Source: Paramacrobiotus metropolitanus
Lineage: Eukaryota > Tardigrada > Eutardigrada > Parachela > Macrobiotidae
Assembly (NCBI RefSeq): GCF_019649055.1
Contig: NW_026570224.1
Span: 2,666,001 to 2,730,000, forward strand
Length of the DNA: 64,000 nucleotides
Reading direction: 5' to 3'
How positions within the stretch are numbered: the first letter of the stretch is position 1; each line of letters begins with the position of its first letter. The translations under genes and the position numbers were made by a program. Below the pieces are notes generated by a model, which ran no database searches, had not been told where the DNA came from, and was given only the letters and a program-made list of their open reading frames with translations. Below, one piece after another: positions 36,201 to 51,095 of this stretch.

Positions 36201-38747
36201 GTCATAGATCAGTACTGTTTTTCATTTTTAATCAGATATTTTACAAAATTAATTGCACGTAATGTTCGAAATACACGTACATTGCAGGATGTTTCCGTGG
36301 CCTTTGGATGTTTTGGAGTTAGCTCCATTTGACTTTGTTAAAATCATTGAGTTGGTTGTTCGCTTGGAGGCCCTCCCCCGTACTCTCGTGAAGCATTTCG
36401 GATCCGTTGAGGAAAGCATTCTAGAGCAGTATGTGTGGGCATCGAATTCACCATTATGGGCGGAAATTCAGTCCGAAAAAGTACTCCCTGCGCAAGATGT
36501 GTGCTGGCCACACGCACTGGAGGAAACACCCACTAGTCCTGTTTCAGGTCAGTGTTTGCGGTTGGTGTGACCGCTGATGATTTCTTGACTGTACGATAAT
36601 CGGCTTTCATTCTGTCATGTTTTCCATAACCGAGACGTTAGGGTGCCGTGCATGACACGCATAGTTCGTGAACAACTCGATGATTTGTTCTGTTCTGGCA
36701 GCTGCCTAATTGCCCAGATGGAATAAAAAATTATTTTTCAGAGCCCTTCTTTTCTCCTGGTGGAATTGGTCGAAAAAAAGAAATTAAGCTGTTGGCCTCA
36801 CCCGGTCCTGGGCAAGCACCGATTGCCATATGTTCTGCCAACGGAACGGAGCCACAGATTTTCGTTTCTCCCGGCAGCCCTACCACAGCATCAAAACCAA
36901 AAATCAGTTCGATAAACCTCTTTTTTCGAAAAGTAAGGTGGCTGTTATCGTAGCATCCTGTGTTGACGAGAGCAGTATCATTCGGTTTAGGCAATAAATG
37001 CGGTGGTTAAAAATTTAAAAAATGAGCGGAGTTTGCAGCAAAAATATTTTATTTTATAACTTGGAAAAATGCTACCTGGTTTCTGTTTGGTTGTCGGAAC
37101 TAAGCTGAATTGCACCACACGCTGTACCGATGCCGTTTTTATATTACTGTTTGATGTTCTAGATATACATTTTAGCCGGGGCGCGTTTGCGAGACCTCTG
37201 CGATAAGCTGGGATTTGATTCTCTTGTGGAAAAAGATCACCACATGTTTCAGAGGATGTTCACATTGTTTGAGTTTTGTTTGACGGAACACATCACTTTA
37301 TTGCGCGATCGACACCTGGATCAAATTCTCATGTGCTGTGCGTACGTTGTTGCAAAGGTTCGTTTTTTCAAATTTTTATTCAAGCTATATCGAGGAATTG
37401 TTTAATTCGGGTTGATATGATCTTTTAGCTTGAATCGGCGAATGCCTTGGACCGCTCGTTTCACCAGATTATGAATGCTTATCGAGCGCAACCGCAGGCC
37501 GAAAGCCGGGTAAGAATTAAGGGCGCAGTTTTAAATTATTGCATCCTGACTGACAAGTAAAATAATGCAAAATAACCAGATACTGTAACAGTTATCAAAA
37601 TTATAATACCATATAAGTAATATGAACGCTTAGATTCTGCAGTTGACAAGTATTTCAGCAGAAAATGATTTGTTTTCTAGGTATATCGGAATGTACTTAT
37701 CGATCCCGATGAAGAAAAGAAGCCTGATTTTCGGACTCGCAGTCAGCATTCTAGTAGCTCGACTGCTTCCGATCCCGAAGAAGGAAGCAATCGGGGTGAC
37801 ATCATCAAGTTCTACAATAAAGTTTTCGTGCGCTCCACGCAAGGATTTATTGCTAAATTCTCACCCCGCAAGAAAATGGTAAATAAACCCCATTTTTGTT
37901 TCGAACTTCCAAACTGAAAAACCATTATTCTAATTGTTTGCGTACTGTGATTTTAGGGAACTCCCGGTATCGCTCTTAGTCCGGTACCGAAAATTAGTTC
38001 AAATACTGCCCGCCGGCAGATACATCCTGCTACAAATGTCTACGTATCCCCGCTAAAACGAGAGACTGAGTATTTTACACCGGCTAACCCTGGAGGAAAA
38101 GTTCTTACGTTTACATTTGGAGTCTCGGGACAGAAGGTTTGTTGAATATTTCTGTATTTGTATAATTATGTCCATTAATATCTAGTGAATTAAATTCATA
38201 TACTGTAGTTGCAGTATATATCGAATTTAGAATTTTTTGCAGTCATATGATTATACGTGCAAATTTAAATGTCGCAAAATGAAGGAATGAACTTCGATTT
38301 AGAGGTAATCCTTGTGAGTAGCCATTATACCCGACATTGCTTTTGGAGCTGTTAGTGTTTAGTCACTTTTAGTCCAGTTAATTTGTTACGCTTTAAGCTT
38401 AATAAATTAACTGGATTAAAAGTGATAATATGCATACTGTAATATGCAAACTAGGCTTAAGCTTATTAATGCAACAGATTGTAAGGTAAAAATAATATAC
38501 TTTGCTGCGTTGTTTATAGGATGCATTCAGTATTCCTAATTTGGATAGCCCCGCCAAATTAAAGAAACCCGACAATGGCACACTTAGTCCCTCTCCACCA
38601 AAGAAACTTCGAAGGACAAGTAGCTTATCCCCAAAAATACCTTCGCCGTACATGAAAACGCCGGATGGATTGGGAATCCGCATTAATTTCCCCGTGACTT
38701 TTTCGGCAACGAATCCAGCGGAAGGGATACCACCAGCTTTGCCATGA
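33272..38747 (+). CDS. RBL1: Retinoblastoma-like pocket protein (p107/p130 type)
   Basis: Seventeen exons: 33272..33427, 33608..33723, 33793..34014, 34088..34167, 34502..34627, 34687..34906, 34988..35216, 35275..35459, 35819..36041, 36111..36193, 36288..36547, 36742..36932, 37163..37357, 37429..37509, 37681..37878, 37957..38136, 38520..38747; 2973 nt, 990 aa. An N-terminal cyclin-like region (LPYLCSHYDG...) precedes pocket box A (about 384-640; RFNLAQVWHFKILEDV, FPWPLDVLELAPFDFVKIIE, ESILEQYVWASNSPLW). After a Ser/Pro spacer comes box B (from 698: YILAGARLRDLCDKL, RHLDQILMCCAYVVAK, DIIKFYNKVFV). The C-terminus has S/T-P sites and a KKLRR basic motif. Length and spacer fit RBL1/RBL2 better than RB1. 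It represses E2F targets and scaffolds DREAM. Acceptor choices for exons 8, 9 and 13 were set by phase plus similarity. Confidence 0.93.
34273..34403. repeat. Perfect 62-bp inverted repeat with 7-nt loop
   Basis: Arms 34273..34334 and 34342..34403 are exact reverse complements around a 7-nt loop. It lies wholly in RBL intron 4 (34168..34501), starting 105 nt after the donor and ending 98 nt before the next exon. Such perfection implies recent origin or active maintenance. Confidence 0.93.
38363..38424. repeat. Imperfect hairpin in the last RBL intron
   Basis: Arms of about 21-22 nt (38363..38383 and 38403..38424), complementary except for a short mismatch, separated by about 19 nt that includes AAGCTT. 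AT-rich, within intron 38137..38519. Confidence 0.75.
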
Positions 38748-39429
38748 GGCTAATAGTACATATTCGGATTTCTTCGACATGATGTCGAAGACGTTTAAAA
38801 TTTTATGAGATCCGTAAAGATTTTTATCGTTTTGTAAGTCTTTTTATCTGTAGCGGTTGCGTTTTGTGTTAATGTGCAACATGGTTGACTATGGTTTTGC
38901 GCGTAATATTTCTCTATTCAGAATTCGGTATTCTTTTTCGTCCTTGTTGGGATAACGCTTAGGTTATGGGCACGCAGTGGGCTTTTCATATTTTTTTACG
39001 AATTTAGCTGTTTCTAGTGTTTCAGTTGGAAATGCTGGTGTCATACTCATGAGTGCGGTGCAATTTGTCAAAAAATGGTATTTCGTTAACAGCAAACAGA
39101 CATACTCACACAAATAAACGATCCAACTTACAAAAAAACCTTCAATTCTAACCCGAGCGTGTTAAGAACTGAACAAAAATTTAGAATACTTACTAAATTT
39201 TGAACTTACTGACAAATTACAATTAAGTAAATGCACAAGTGCCAAAAACCCAGTCACTGGCTGCATTTTTATTAAAGTTTTAGGACTTCCATCAAATCGA
39301 AAGAGGCCAAGTAGTAACAAGAACTGGTAAAGCGGATGTAAAACTCAAAGGCGCGCATATTACTCAACACCAACAGTTCGAAACGATCAGCGCTCTTGAT
39401 TTTTCAGGAAGCATGGTTATTCGGAAACC
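38748..39429. other. Convergent intergenic region RBL/RPS29
   Basis: 3' UTRs of the pocket protein (+) and RPS29 (-). Nothing else recognised. Confidence 0.4.
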
Positions 39430-39887
39430 TCAATCAAGCTGCAACAAAGAAGGACCTTTGTACATTTTGAACTTCAAACGATAAAAGTATTTTCAATGCG
39501 ATGAACCACAGGTCATCGTTATGAACCCTTTAAAGTTAAGACTAAGAGCCTGCGCAACGGTAAACTGTAAACAGCCCCATGTGTAACGAAATAGAGAAAG
39601 CGGCGAAAACCAGATAACTTTCAACAGAGACACATAGCGTACCTTTTTAAATCCAATCTGTTTAGCATTTTCTCTGAAACACTGACGGCAGGTGTTCAGA
39701 CCGTATTTCCTTATTAATCCGTGTCCATTACCGCAAACTCGACTACAACCAACCAACCATGTTTAGCCAATGAAGATCTCCACATTCAACAACAACTCAT
39801 GGGTTCTTCAACACATATGACATACCAGCTTCGAGATCCGGGACCGAACTTTCGGGGATGTTGGAAGTAGATGTTTTTATGCCCCAT
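39430..39887 (-). CDS. RPS29: 40S ribosomal protein S29 (uS14)
   Basis: Three exons in transcript order: 39887..39826 (62 nt), 39742..39643 (100 nt), 39438..39430 (9 nt); 171 nt, 56 aa, the same length as human RPS29. Exon 1 encodes [20 protein letters not shown]; exon 2 adds the zinc-binding CRVC and CRQC pairs around [10 protein letters not shown] and ends IGFKK. Exon 3 encodes only Leu-Asp-stop. The long minus-strand frame through exon 2 (to 39493) is intron read-through. RPS29 is a zinc-ribbon protein of the 40S head near the decoding region. A 5' UTR exon further upstream is possible, because a TTTCAG lies before the start. The gene is head-to-head with PSMC2. Confidence 0.95.
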
Positions 39888-40655
39888 GTTGGGATAGTCA
39901 GACGATCAAAAGCGTAAAAACTGAAATCAACCACTAGAAATCAAGCAAAATTTCACAACTTTCGAACAGTTCTCGATGGTTCGTGTCTGAGTTCTCCAGT
40001 CTGTCTGACGACTCCAAAAGGCCGAAAACGAAAATCACAGGAAAAGGACGCGCCACCTACAGTGATATTACAGGGAGAAAATAGACTTTCCAACGCGTTA
40101 TTATGCTGTACAGAAAACGTGTTTCTGTAAGTACATAAACAATTTAACAGAAAGGTACGTTATCACTATGGTATAAGCCATATTTAGGATCATTTAGTAC
40201 TTGCAGGTGTTTTCCCTGTACTTTTATCGCTTGGTGCATGGTGACTGTGCGTTTCATGAAAAATTTAAGCACACAGCACCGTGAGACACGCAGAAGCACA
40301 AGTAAACTGCATATCATATAGTAGTGTAAAGTTGTAAACAGTAAAAAAATTTCAGATTTTATTTGGATTTCCTATTAAATCTGGAAGCGGAGCTTTCGGA
40401 CAAACGGGTTACCTCTGAATCAGAAAAGCCTGTCTGTTTGCAGAGAGCTGGAAAAACTCCACATCAGCGGCAGGATTTGTGGTGAGATAGATAATATACA
40501 TCATACATACTTAAATTAAACAAAAACAACCTAGCAGTAGCATCAGAAATATAAGTAGTGCACGATTCCGTAATTTTAAGGAAACTATTTTTTTAGAAGG
40601 CTCACTGTTTGTTCTTCAGGAGGCCAAAGGATTTCCTGATCGCGCGCGATATAAA
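39888..40655. promoter_or_regulatory. Divergent RPS29/PSMC2 intergenic region
   Basis: 768 bp between the start codons of two strongly expressed housekeeping genes. No core promoter motif was confidently identified. Non-coding 5' exons may lie here. Confidence 0.35.
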
Positions 40656-42681
<2,026 letters not shown>

Positions 42682-44728
42682 ATTAAATTTTGTGGCTTCT
42701 CGTGCTACCTTGCAGAAACATTTTCTGATTACATTTTGTGTTAGATTTGCTGACTTTCGTTTTCATAAAACTCATTATTATCGCTTCTCATTCCTTAAAT
42801 TGCAGCGAACTAGTACATTAACTATTCGTAATGTGCAAATTAACTGCTCGGGATTTATTCACCTGTAAATGATTATATAGCAGAATGTACATGTGAGATA
42901 ATTTACAAAGTATATGAAGTGTATGCTCAAAAAGTGAGATCGCTCAAGCGCTCTAATGGTAAGTACAGAAGTTTGTACAAAATAAGTTAAATAATCCGCG
43001 CACAAGGTATTCACTATTCAGAATCTGGTATTAAAGTTAAAATGGTTTAAACTTGTTTTGAAGCCGATTTTTGGGTTGGAAACTTGGAATATTGCGACGG
43101 AAACGGACCCTGAGCGCCTAATGGTCATTCAATAAAATTATATGAGAGACAAGCGAGGTGGATGTGGCCAGGGTATACTGTCCGAAACAAAAGAGCGTTG
43201 ATACGGTATGTAGCTCTTTGCTAATTACAACGGCCAACGCATGGGTTTACGGGCTTGACCCGGGAACGGCAACATCCGAACCGGAAACGATGCGAGATCA
43301 TCCGAAGGCCGCGTACGAAGCTATGAGCATGCACCTTTCACTCTTGTCACAGGGAGATCTGACAAATGCCTGACCAGAAGAAGAAATTTCTCTGACTGTG
43401 TCTCAATCGCCGAATACCACAAAATAGGCCTCAGAAGCGCTGAAAAATCAATCATTATGGAATAAAGTGAGAGAAAGGTTACGAATTATATGTAATTAGA
43501 AACTAAAATTAAAAGATATTCAATATATGTATTTAAAAGTCTGTGCACGCAGCCAGCACCCGTGCGGACTCAAAAAGGTCACCCGTGCACGCAGCCATAT
43601 ACAGTTTTCATACTTAAACAGAGTGGAAAGAACACGGAAATTATTGCGGTATAGCACGTACGTATGCGCTGAAGCACCTTGCCGACTGCAAGCGATGCAG
43701 ATTGCACAGTAAAGCAACCTCAGAAGCCGGTAAATGTTTCAGTTTAAAATTCAAATTATGGTTATGAATTTCATGAGTTTTTATATGAAAATGGAAGTTT
43801 TTATGATAGTTTCAAGAGGCTTCACAATGGACTGCAGAAGTTTTTATAATTACAGTAGTTGATTTTGTAACTGTAATTTTATTATTCTAATAAGAAAGAG
43901 GTACAGCAGTTATTGAAAAAGTATTGTGCAATTTTACCTTTTTATTTAGCCGCAATAATTAATACAGCACTCTGTAAGTACTTACACAATATTAAACTTA
44001 ATAAATAAATACTGTATATAGATATGTACGGCTGCACAAACCTTCACAAATCTTGTTCAAATGATGCAAAAAGCAAATCTTCATATTTTCTGTTGGGACT
44101 CAGCGATTGCTATGTACTCGCTGGCTGCAAGCCTGCATGCCAGTATTAAAGGCAATAAGCAGTGTGCAGGAGTGGCTTTGTCAGTGCTACCGTACTTGCA
44201 GTTTGTCACGTACATGATTACATCCCCAGATGCAAGTTGAAAATCCCGGAGAAGTGTTTCTGCTTTGCTTTCCGCGGCGACAGTAATTATGGTAGTTTTA
44301 TCGATTGATCTTTTATTCTGCGGTTACAGCGTCCGAGCCGATGAATACAAGAGAAATTTTACACTTCCTGCCTTAAGTGCCGCTGACGTTCCTGGCTTTA
44401 TCCCCATCAAATCCCATGTACAATGCGTCTTCATTTGATTTCATCCAGGAAATGTTAAGTTCACCATTTTCCCATAACAATCGGTGTCTTCAGCCGTAAA
44501 TGGGCATCATCATTATGAAACCAAGCCTACTGTGAAGAGCAACTGGTTGGTTGGTCCGTGGTTATATCTGCTGACTGAGCAAACACACAAGTGACAGCTG
44601 AACTCAGGCGCTGCTCTCTGTGCCCGCGCTCTCCCTTGCTCCTGTATTCCGTGATTGAGGTTCCCTGCAGCTTTGCCGTCTGGCCCGCGTTAAGTGCATT
44701 AATATAGTCTCCACTCACATCCGCTCCC
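42682..44728. other. 2-kb intergenic region PSMC2-POMGNT2
   Basis: No recognisable gene. The 72-codon frame at 43158..43373 has no motif. A short direct repeat (GTGCACGCAGCCA) occurs twice near 43541 and 43585. Confidence 0.4.
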
Positions 44729-47700
44729 ATGGCGCAGAAGGAAGAGTACTCCTACACCATGTTGGCTAAGCTGCTCATCGTCTTTCTCATCGTCCATCTG
44801 CTGGCGGTGATCACGCTCATCCTCATGTTCTCCGCCGAGCATGAAGTGGCCAGCAACACCAAAGTCCCGGTTTCGTCGGTGTGGTGCTCGGGAAAGGATG
44901 TCCTGACACGGCGCTGTTATTTTAAGAATTTGTGCTACCATCACAAAGAGGATGTGTTTGTGTTTGTGCACGGCGCGCAATCCGTGCGACAGGGATTGCC
45001 GCGTAATCGCCAGGAAGCGCTGGCCGATTTAACGGGCGGCGTGGAACAGCACGGTAATGCTAAGCTGTACTTTAATTACGTGGACATCCCGGAGAAAGCC
45101 GTGCGTAAGGGCAATTTGTCGTCGACCATACTGCCGGATAAAGTGGTGCTGTTTAAGCGCTTCAAACCGGATAATCTCATGCATGTGGTGCATGATGATT
45201 TACTGCCGTTGTTTTTTACCCTCAATGATCTAGAGCATGCCGGTGCTCGGGATTATCGGGTGTTTTTTGTGGATGATTACGGTCAAAGCGAGCACTTGGA
45301 TCTGTACCGGTTGTTCCGTTCGCGGACATTTCCAAATTCCCATCATCCCTTATTGAAATCGACAGTGAAAGCCGAGGGCCTGCAGGATTCAGAGGCTGAT
45401 TTAATTTGCTTTGGTACGGCTGCCGTCGGTGCTCCGGCTAATACGCGATGGTAAGCTAAATGCCTTGTGATGGCAATTGATTTTTCCTTTGCGTTGAAAA
45501 ATCATTAAGCGCCCGCTGCTCAGGGCATAGGTCCACCAAATAGCGATATTTCAGATTCAGCTGTTTTCTGTTGACTGTAGAGTATGGATTAGGCATATCG
45601 CGCAAAAATGAATTTTTGGGATAATAACCTCCACGCCTATCCTTTAAATTTTGTTCCCGTGTTGAATACTTATTATCTAAATGCCTACGCTATTAAATAA
45701 AAACGAAACGTACAGAGGTACACGAAAAGCTGTAAAAAAATTTATGCCGGTTTCACCTTGCCGGTATGACCCAAAGTACGAAGTACGCATCAACGTTTTT
45801 AAAAAAGGTTATTAATTTTGTTTTACGGCATAATTTTTCTTCGAAAAACAACGTGCAATGATAGGTAGAAAAAGATATATATTTTCTTTCCCGATCCGCT
45901 GGATAGCCTGGATTATATCATTTATTTGCAGAATTTGCACTCTACTATACGTATACTAGTACAGTAATGTTATAGTGACTGTATCCCAGTCTCACCAGTC
46001 ACCAGTATCAATTCTCGCCGATCGATGTGATCGTTTTTTAAATCCGCTAGGTTTTGCATTTCAAATTATATCTGATTGACATTGAATTTTCATCCGTTCA
46101 GATGAACATGATCTTGTTTGCTTTGGTTCATCGCGTGTATGTACCCTGTGTAAATTGTCTTTTTGTAATAAGTTGAGGACATCATCCAGCGCACATGGAT
46201 GAATTTGCTTGCTAGTAGTAGATAACCGTAGTTAGATCGTAGTTGTACAAACTTGTGGAGTGCTCACAATATTTAGTAGCAGGTGATCTGTGTGTAAGTA
46301 TGGTTATTTAATGAGCAAATTCACAAATGTGTACTGGAAAGGAAAGGCGACAGAGGGGCGGAAAATTATTAAATTATTGAAGTTTAATTTTTCCACCTTA
46401 ACTTCCTTGTTTCTTTTTTATGAGCGGTTGCTGCGACAGCAGTTTCTTTTGAGATTGCCTACTACCTTCTGGCTTGTGCAGGATAACGGTCTTGATCGTA
46501 GTAGACATCAAGCTGAAATAAACAAACAAACAAACACTAAACATACCAGTTAGAGACTTAGAGTACTTCTGAACAATCGCATCATCCCGATTATTTTAAC
46601 ACATGCACTCATATATTGTTGGTGTCATGTAAGAGTCGCCAATTACAGTTCAAAAATTATAGCCCAAAGTATGCCTGCTGGTAGTTTGACACAGTTGTTT
46701 TATGTATTACTGATCGTTTTTATGAGATGGTTGGAGCCGGAGGTAGTGTACATCATGGCCGCTTATAACTGGCTACTTTAATTACAACTGCGGCTGTTTG
46801 TTGTACAATACACTGAGTTTTTGTAGCATTTTTATTCGCCCTTGCTCAGTTCGGTTTTCTGACAGTGTTTTATATTTTTATCTCATTATCACCTTTCGGT
46901 GCTGATTCTCTGGAACAGGTTGCTGAAAGTGTTTTTTACCTAGGTATCAATATGGATTTGATCGTCCTCAAGGACCAGTTTCCAACATCCCCCTTTCTGG
47001 GCAAAACATCCGGTCTTTTGTTGAATTTGTTCGGTCTGGTTTGGAAATTCAGAAATATGACATCGATATGCCGCGCTTCGCTGTCCGTGTACGCCAGAAG
47101 TATCCTTATGCTGTATTCTTTAGCCGCAAAACCAACCGGCGCATCATCAACGAAGCCGACCTAATCCACGCAATTTCCGCTGAGTTTAAGTTGCGTGTCG
47201 TCAGTATCAACTTTGAAACACACTCTCTGGCGGAAATTGTGCATTTACTGGAGAACGCCACTATGCTTGTGTCGGTGCACGGAGCACAGCTGGTACTAAG
47301 TATGTTCCTACCGGAAAACGCTGTGGTGGTTGAATTATTCCCCTACGCTGTGCCGGCCGACAGCTATACTCCGTACAAAACATTAGCCGGGATTAGCGGA
47401 GTGAATTTGATCTATCGGGCCTGGGAAAACAAAGATTCCGCTAACACTGTCGTCCATCCCAATTATAAGCCGGAGTACGGGGGGATTATCCATTTGTCCG
47501 TAGAAGAACAGATAAGCATTAACGAGACAGTTCCCGTTGGTCCCCATCGCTGCTGCATGGATCCCGTCTTTTTGTACAGGATTTACCAAGATACTATCGT
47601 CGATGTGGCGTCATTTACCACAGTAGCAGCCGGCGCCTTGATGGAACGCGAAAGACGCATAAACAGTACGGTCAATGCTACGGAAAATGCTGAAGATTTG

Positions 47701-47991
47701 GTCCCCAGTGCGGTGCGGAATATTAATTGCTCGTTCCTCAATCAGAGCGGCGTATTTCACATCGATTGGGATGTTCCGTGGAATCTTAAATATCTTGGCA
47801 ATAAAAGTGTTCAATATTCCGTAAAAATACAGAAAATGGGAGAGCCAACCTATACACCGTATTATACACCGGAGATACATATCGAAATACCGGCAAACGA
47901 GAAGGGAACATATTATGTGTGGATTTCCTCTCAGATAGATGGTATTTCAGGATTAGGTCATGGCATTCCTGGCAAATGTATCAATCTTTGA
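44729..47991 (+). CDS. POMGNT2: Protein O-linked-mannose beta-1,4-N-acetylglucosaminyltransferase 2
   Basis: Two exons, 44729..45450 and 46944..47991, with a 1.5-kb intron; 1770 nt, 589 aa (human 580). It is a type II membrane protein: a short cytosolic tail, then a hydrophobic anchor (about 12-33, AKLLIVFLIVHLLAVITLIL). The GT61 catalytic domain has PDNLMHVVHDDLLPLFFTL, YAVFFSRKTNRRIINEADL, MLVSVHGAQLV, VVELFPYAV and YTPYKTLAGISG, all matching POMGNT2. A fibronectin-III domain follows, with IDWDVPWNLKYL and YVWISSQIDG. The enzyme adds GlcNAc to O-mannose on alpha-dystroglycan in the ER, making core M3, the base for matriglycan. The GT61 relative EOGT is less likely given the FN3 tail and the LFPYAV/YTPYKT blocks. 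The start lies just before the anchor. Confidence 0.95.
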
Positions 47992-48676
47992 GAAGAATCA
48001 AAATTTATCAACGCTATATTTGAGGACGTTCAGCATAATTACAGTAACCTCGGCACATATTTCTGCCATTAACCTTCTCTGCTCAAGCCGAGATTGCAAT
48101 TTTGGCACCCGGCTGTTTCTTCGCCAAAGTTTTTAGCTGTAAAATTTATCGTATAATTATTGCTTTTAGCTTCTGGGATTTTGATGCATCTGTCCTTCAT
48201 TACCAGTGATCTCGTATTCCTGTGGAAACCTAAGATGGTGACATCTTAATATCTCAAAAGAGTTGTGCTTACCGGCCGCCAAGAGCCCTCTTGTGTGTAA
48301 TTACAGTTATATTGTTTTTAATGTTTTCAAGTTTTTGGCGCCTTTTCTGTCGGTATGTAGTGCTCTTCTCCGCTAGGATTTTTATCTTTCTATCTTAATA
48401 CCGCAGTGTGACTGTGCTTCGTGGTCCATCAATCACAAAAGTTATATATTCTGTTTGCTTAAGCAGTTAGCGCTGTACATGAAACCATAAAAAACTTTGA
48501 TTGCCCGAATGAGCATCTTGAACGTTTACATTCGAACATTTCACATAAACATTTAGATATTTTGAAATTTGAACCACTTGGACCGGCAGGCGTACTGTAA
48601 TCCAGAAACAAAAAAGAATCGAATCTGAACAGCGTTTTATAACGGATGTGCGATGAGCTTTCAAAAAGAAAGAGCA
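47992..48676. other. Convergent intergenic region POMGNT2/mTERF
   Basis: 3' UTRs of the two flanking genes. No additional feature. Confidence 0.4.
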
Positions 48677-51095
48677 TCAATCATGAAACCACTCTTTATC
48701 TGTATCCTGCTCTTTGCCAACGTCCTTGTTATTTTCCACGATTACTGCATCTTTTTCATCATCTTCCGATGCGGGGAAATGTTGAGACAGACGTTCTGAC
48801 ATCGCACTACGAACAGCTGGAGTAATTACTGCGACCGATGCCGCAGGCGAAATCTCCCACTCATCCCCTTCTTCTGAAACACTCGCACCGCCAACTGGAG
48901 ACCATGCCGCCGGCCCCCCAAAATTACTTTCCTTTTCCATGGTAAAAATCGCATAATGCAGAAAGTTTTTTTGCTGCCGTCGTTCATTCATTCCCGGTTC
49001 ATTAAGCACTGCCTCCAGGTGTCGTTTAACGACCTCAGCAGGGTACAAGACAATACTCAACGCCTCCAGTATCTGCTGCTTTGTGATTTCACAATCAGTC
49101 AAACACTGCAATACGCCCAGAACGTCCCTCTCGTTGCCAGCATAAAGCGGTATGCTTTTGATCTGCGCACGCATCCGTTTTCGGACTTCGCATAAGGATG
49201 TTCCCAGGTATTCCGCTACGTGAAACAGGTAATTAGGGTTCACACGGGGTGTCGATGCGTGGGTGATGTTATGACTGGTCGTGATATGGAACTTCTTCCG
49301 ATGACATATCAACAAATCCAGTCCGAAATCCTTAACCTTCATAATGCGGAGAAAGCTTAAACGCCGCATCACGTCTACATAACGCACCACCAATTCCAGA
49401 AAACTAGGATGCTCCTTAAACTTCCACAAATCCGGATCGGCTTTCAACGCGGTCAAACGTTTCGCCACGGTTGCAGGGTTTAGGGAGGTGAGGAAATACG
49501 CACGTGTCAGCTGGAACGGAGTAAAACCGTGTTCGGTCAGGACGGACTCGAATTGTCTTAGATGTTGCGCAGGGACGCAAATAACGCGCGGATAATTGCT
49601 GGCAATCACCCGCAAATCGAACTCCATGAACTTGGGATTGCGTAGATGCTCTTCTAAGTGTATTTCGTCTCTGGTGAGGAGCACCTCGTATTTAAAAATG
49701 CGCTCGATAGGCAGTTTGAAATCCTCTTGCAGATAGCGCAACACCTGCTTAATACCCTTGACCGTGCGGATGGCACCGACCGCTTTCATGGCGATGGCCA
49801 GAGTCCGTGAGATCTCATCCTCCGTGTACAGCGAACGAAGGTACTGGCGCAGCGCCAAACATCGACAATCATGCAGCGTCTGCAAAATTACTTCAGCGTT
49901 ATTCCTCAGCCATCATTATATAAGCAAATGAAAAATTACTGAAAAAGAATTATTCTTTAAACCAGGACAATCGCCCGCAGAATGCACTGTACTTACAAAA
50001 GCTAGACAAGGAAACCCTAAATAACCTAAAAAACGTAAGAAACTGGAGAAGACTTCAGAAATCTAAAAAACTGAAGAAATTCCAAAAACCCTAAGAAAAA
50101 CAGACTATCACACCCGCACGGGCGCACCAAAACAGTCAACCGGTTATTTTGACATCAAGACTGTGGCTTACAAAGTTACAATATAGTATTCGCTAAACAT
50201 AATTAAGCAAAACTTTCGCACAAAAATCATTTTAAAATACTTAGCTGATGGAAAACAACCAGTTGTACAGGTACTTCAGATCCCCAGTTTTTAATAATAT
50301 GGTAATTTATTAAATTAAAAACCACGAATACATGATTTTTCTGTAGCATGATCAATTCTGAGAGCTCTAAATGTAAACTGGTCGGTTTACCAATGAAGCG
50401 GTGGCTGATGCAGATATACTGCTGAGCAGCTGCTGTTGTCGAGATTCGTCTACTTGCAGTTCATCCAGTAAACACCGCAGAACACTGCGCGTTACACTCT
50501 CACTTTCCGATCCAATAAGATCGCGCGCCGTACGTTTGGTAAAAAGGCTGTTCGCAAAAACAATCATATCCGCTGAGAATGTTTCCCATCCGCACTCTTT
50601 AAAACTTTCCAACCTACAGTCAGTGTAAATGTTTTTACTCCTAAACGGGCAACAAAAAATTAAACTGATCAAAAAGCCGCAACTGCTACGAGCACCGCAC
50701 CAAATTCTTCACCTTAGCTCAATTTCTCTGGCAGGCATGGAGAATAATACAGGATTACCCTGGATTTCTTTGGCGTTCATATTATACTTGCGCAGTACCT
50801 CCCCAACGTGCCTAAATCCATCGGGATCCATACTGCCTTTCTTAGCACGTGGTAATTTTATGCCATACACCTCATCGCTGTTATCCACCTCGACTGCCGA
50901 CATTTCGCCGGGACGAGGTCCCCATGGAGATATCCGAATGTACTGCGGTATGGATCGAGATGATTTCGGGCTAGGAACGGTGTGATAGCGTCTTGTCCAG
51001 GAAGCAGCATATCGCGGAGCAGCTGCGTAAGGCATCAGGAGTCGCTGTACAACAACGTAAGTGGTGGAGAGCTTGATTCCGCTGCAAAGGCACAT
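48677..51095 (-). CDS. mTERF-family mitochondrial transcription factor
   Basis: Three exons in transcript order: 51095..50713, 50613..50391, 49879..48677; 1809 nt, about 602 aa. The N-terminus is basic and hydroxylated with few acids (YAAAPRYAASWTRRYHTV), a mitochondrial presequence. Repeated mTERF helical motifs follow, for example YPRVICVPAQHLRQFESVL and HGFTPFQLTRAYFLTSLNP. The C-terminus is an acidic, poorly conserved tail. mTERF proteins bind mtDNA or mt-rRNA and control transcription, termination or ribosome assembly. The arrangement recalls metazoan mTERF5/MTERF1-like members, but I cannot fix the subfamily. Two in-frame starts are possible, 51095 and 51035; the second places the presequence at the extreme N-terminus. 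The gene is head-to-head with APEX2. Confidence 0.78.

Noticed and set aside
39493-39756. 87-codon minus-strand frame taken as a whole
   Set aside because: Only its middle (39643..39742) is real, as RPS29 exon 2. The beginning and end are intron sequence.
43158-43373. 72-codon plus-strand frame before POMGNT2
   Set aside because: No motif, no TATA or splice context. It may be repeat-derived but there is no evidence.
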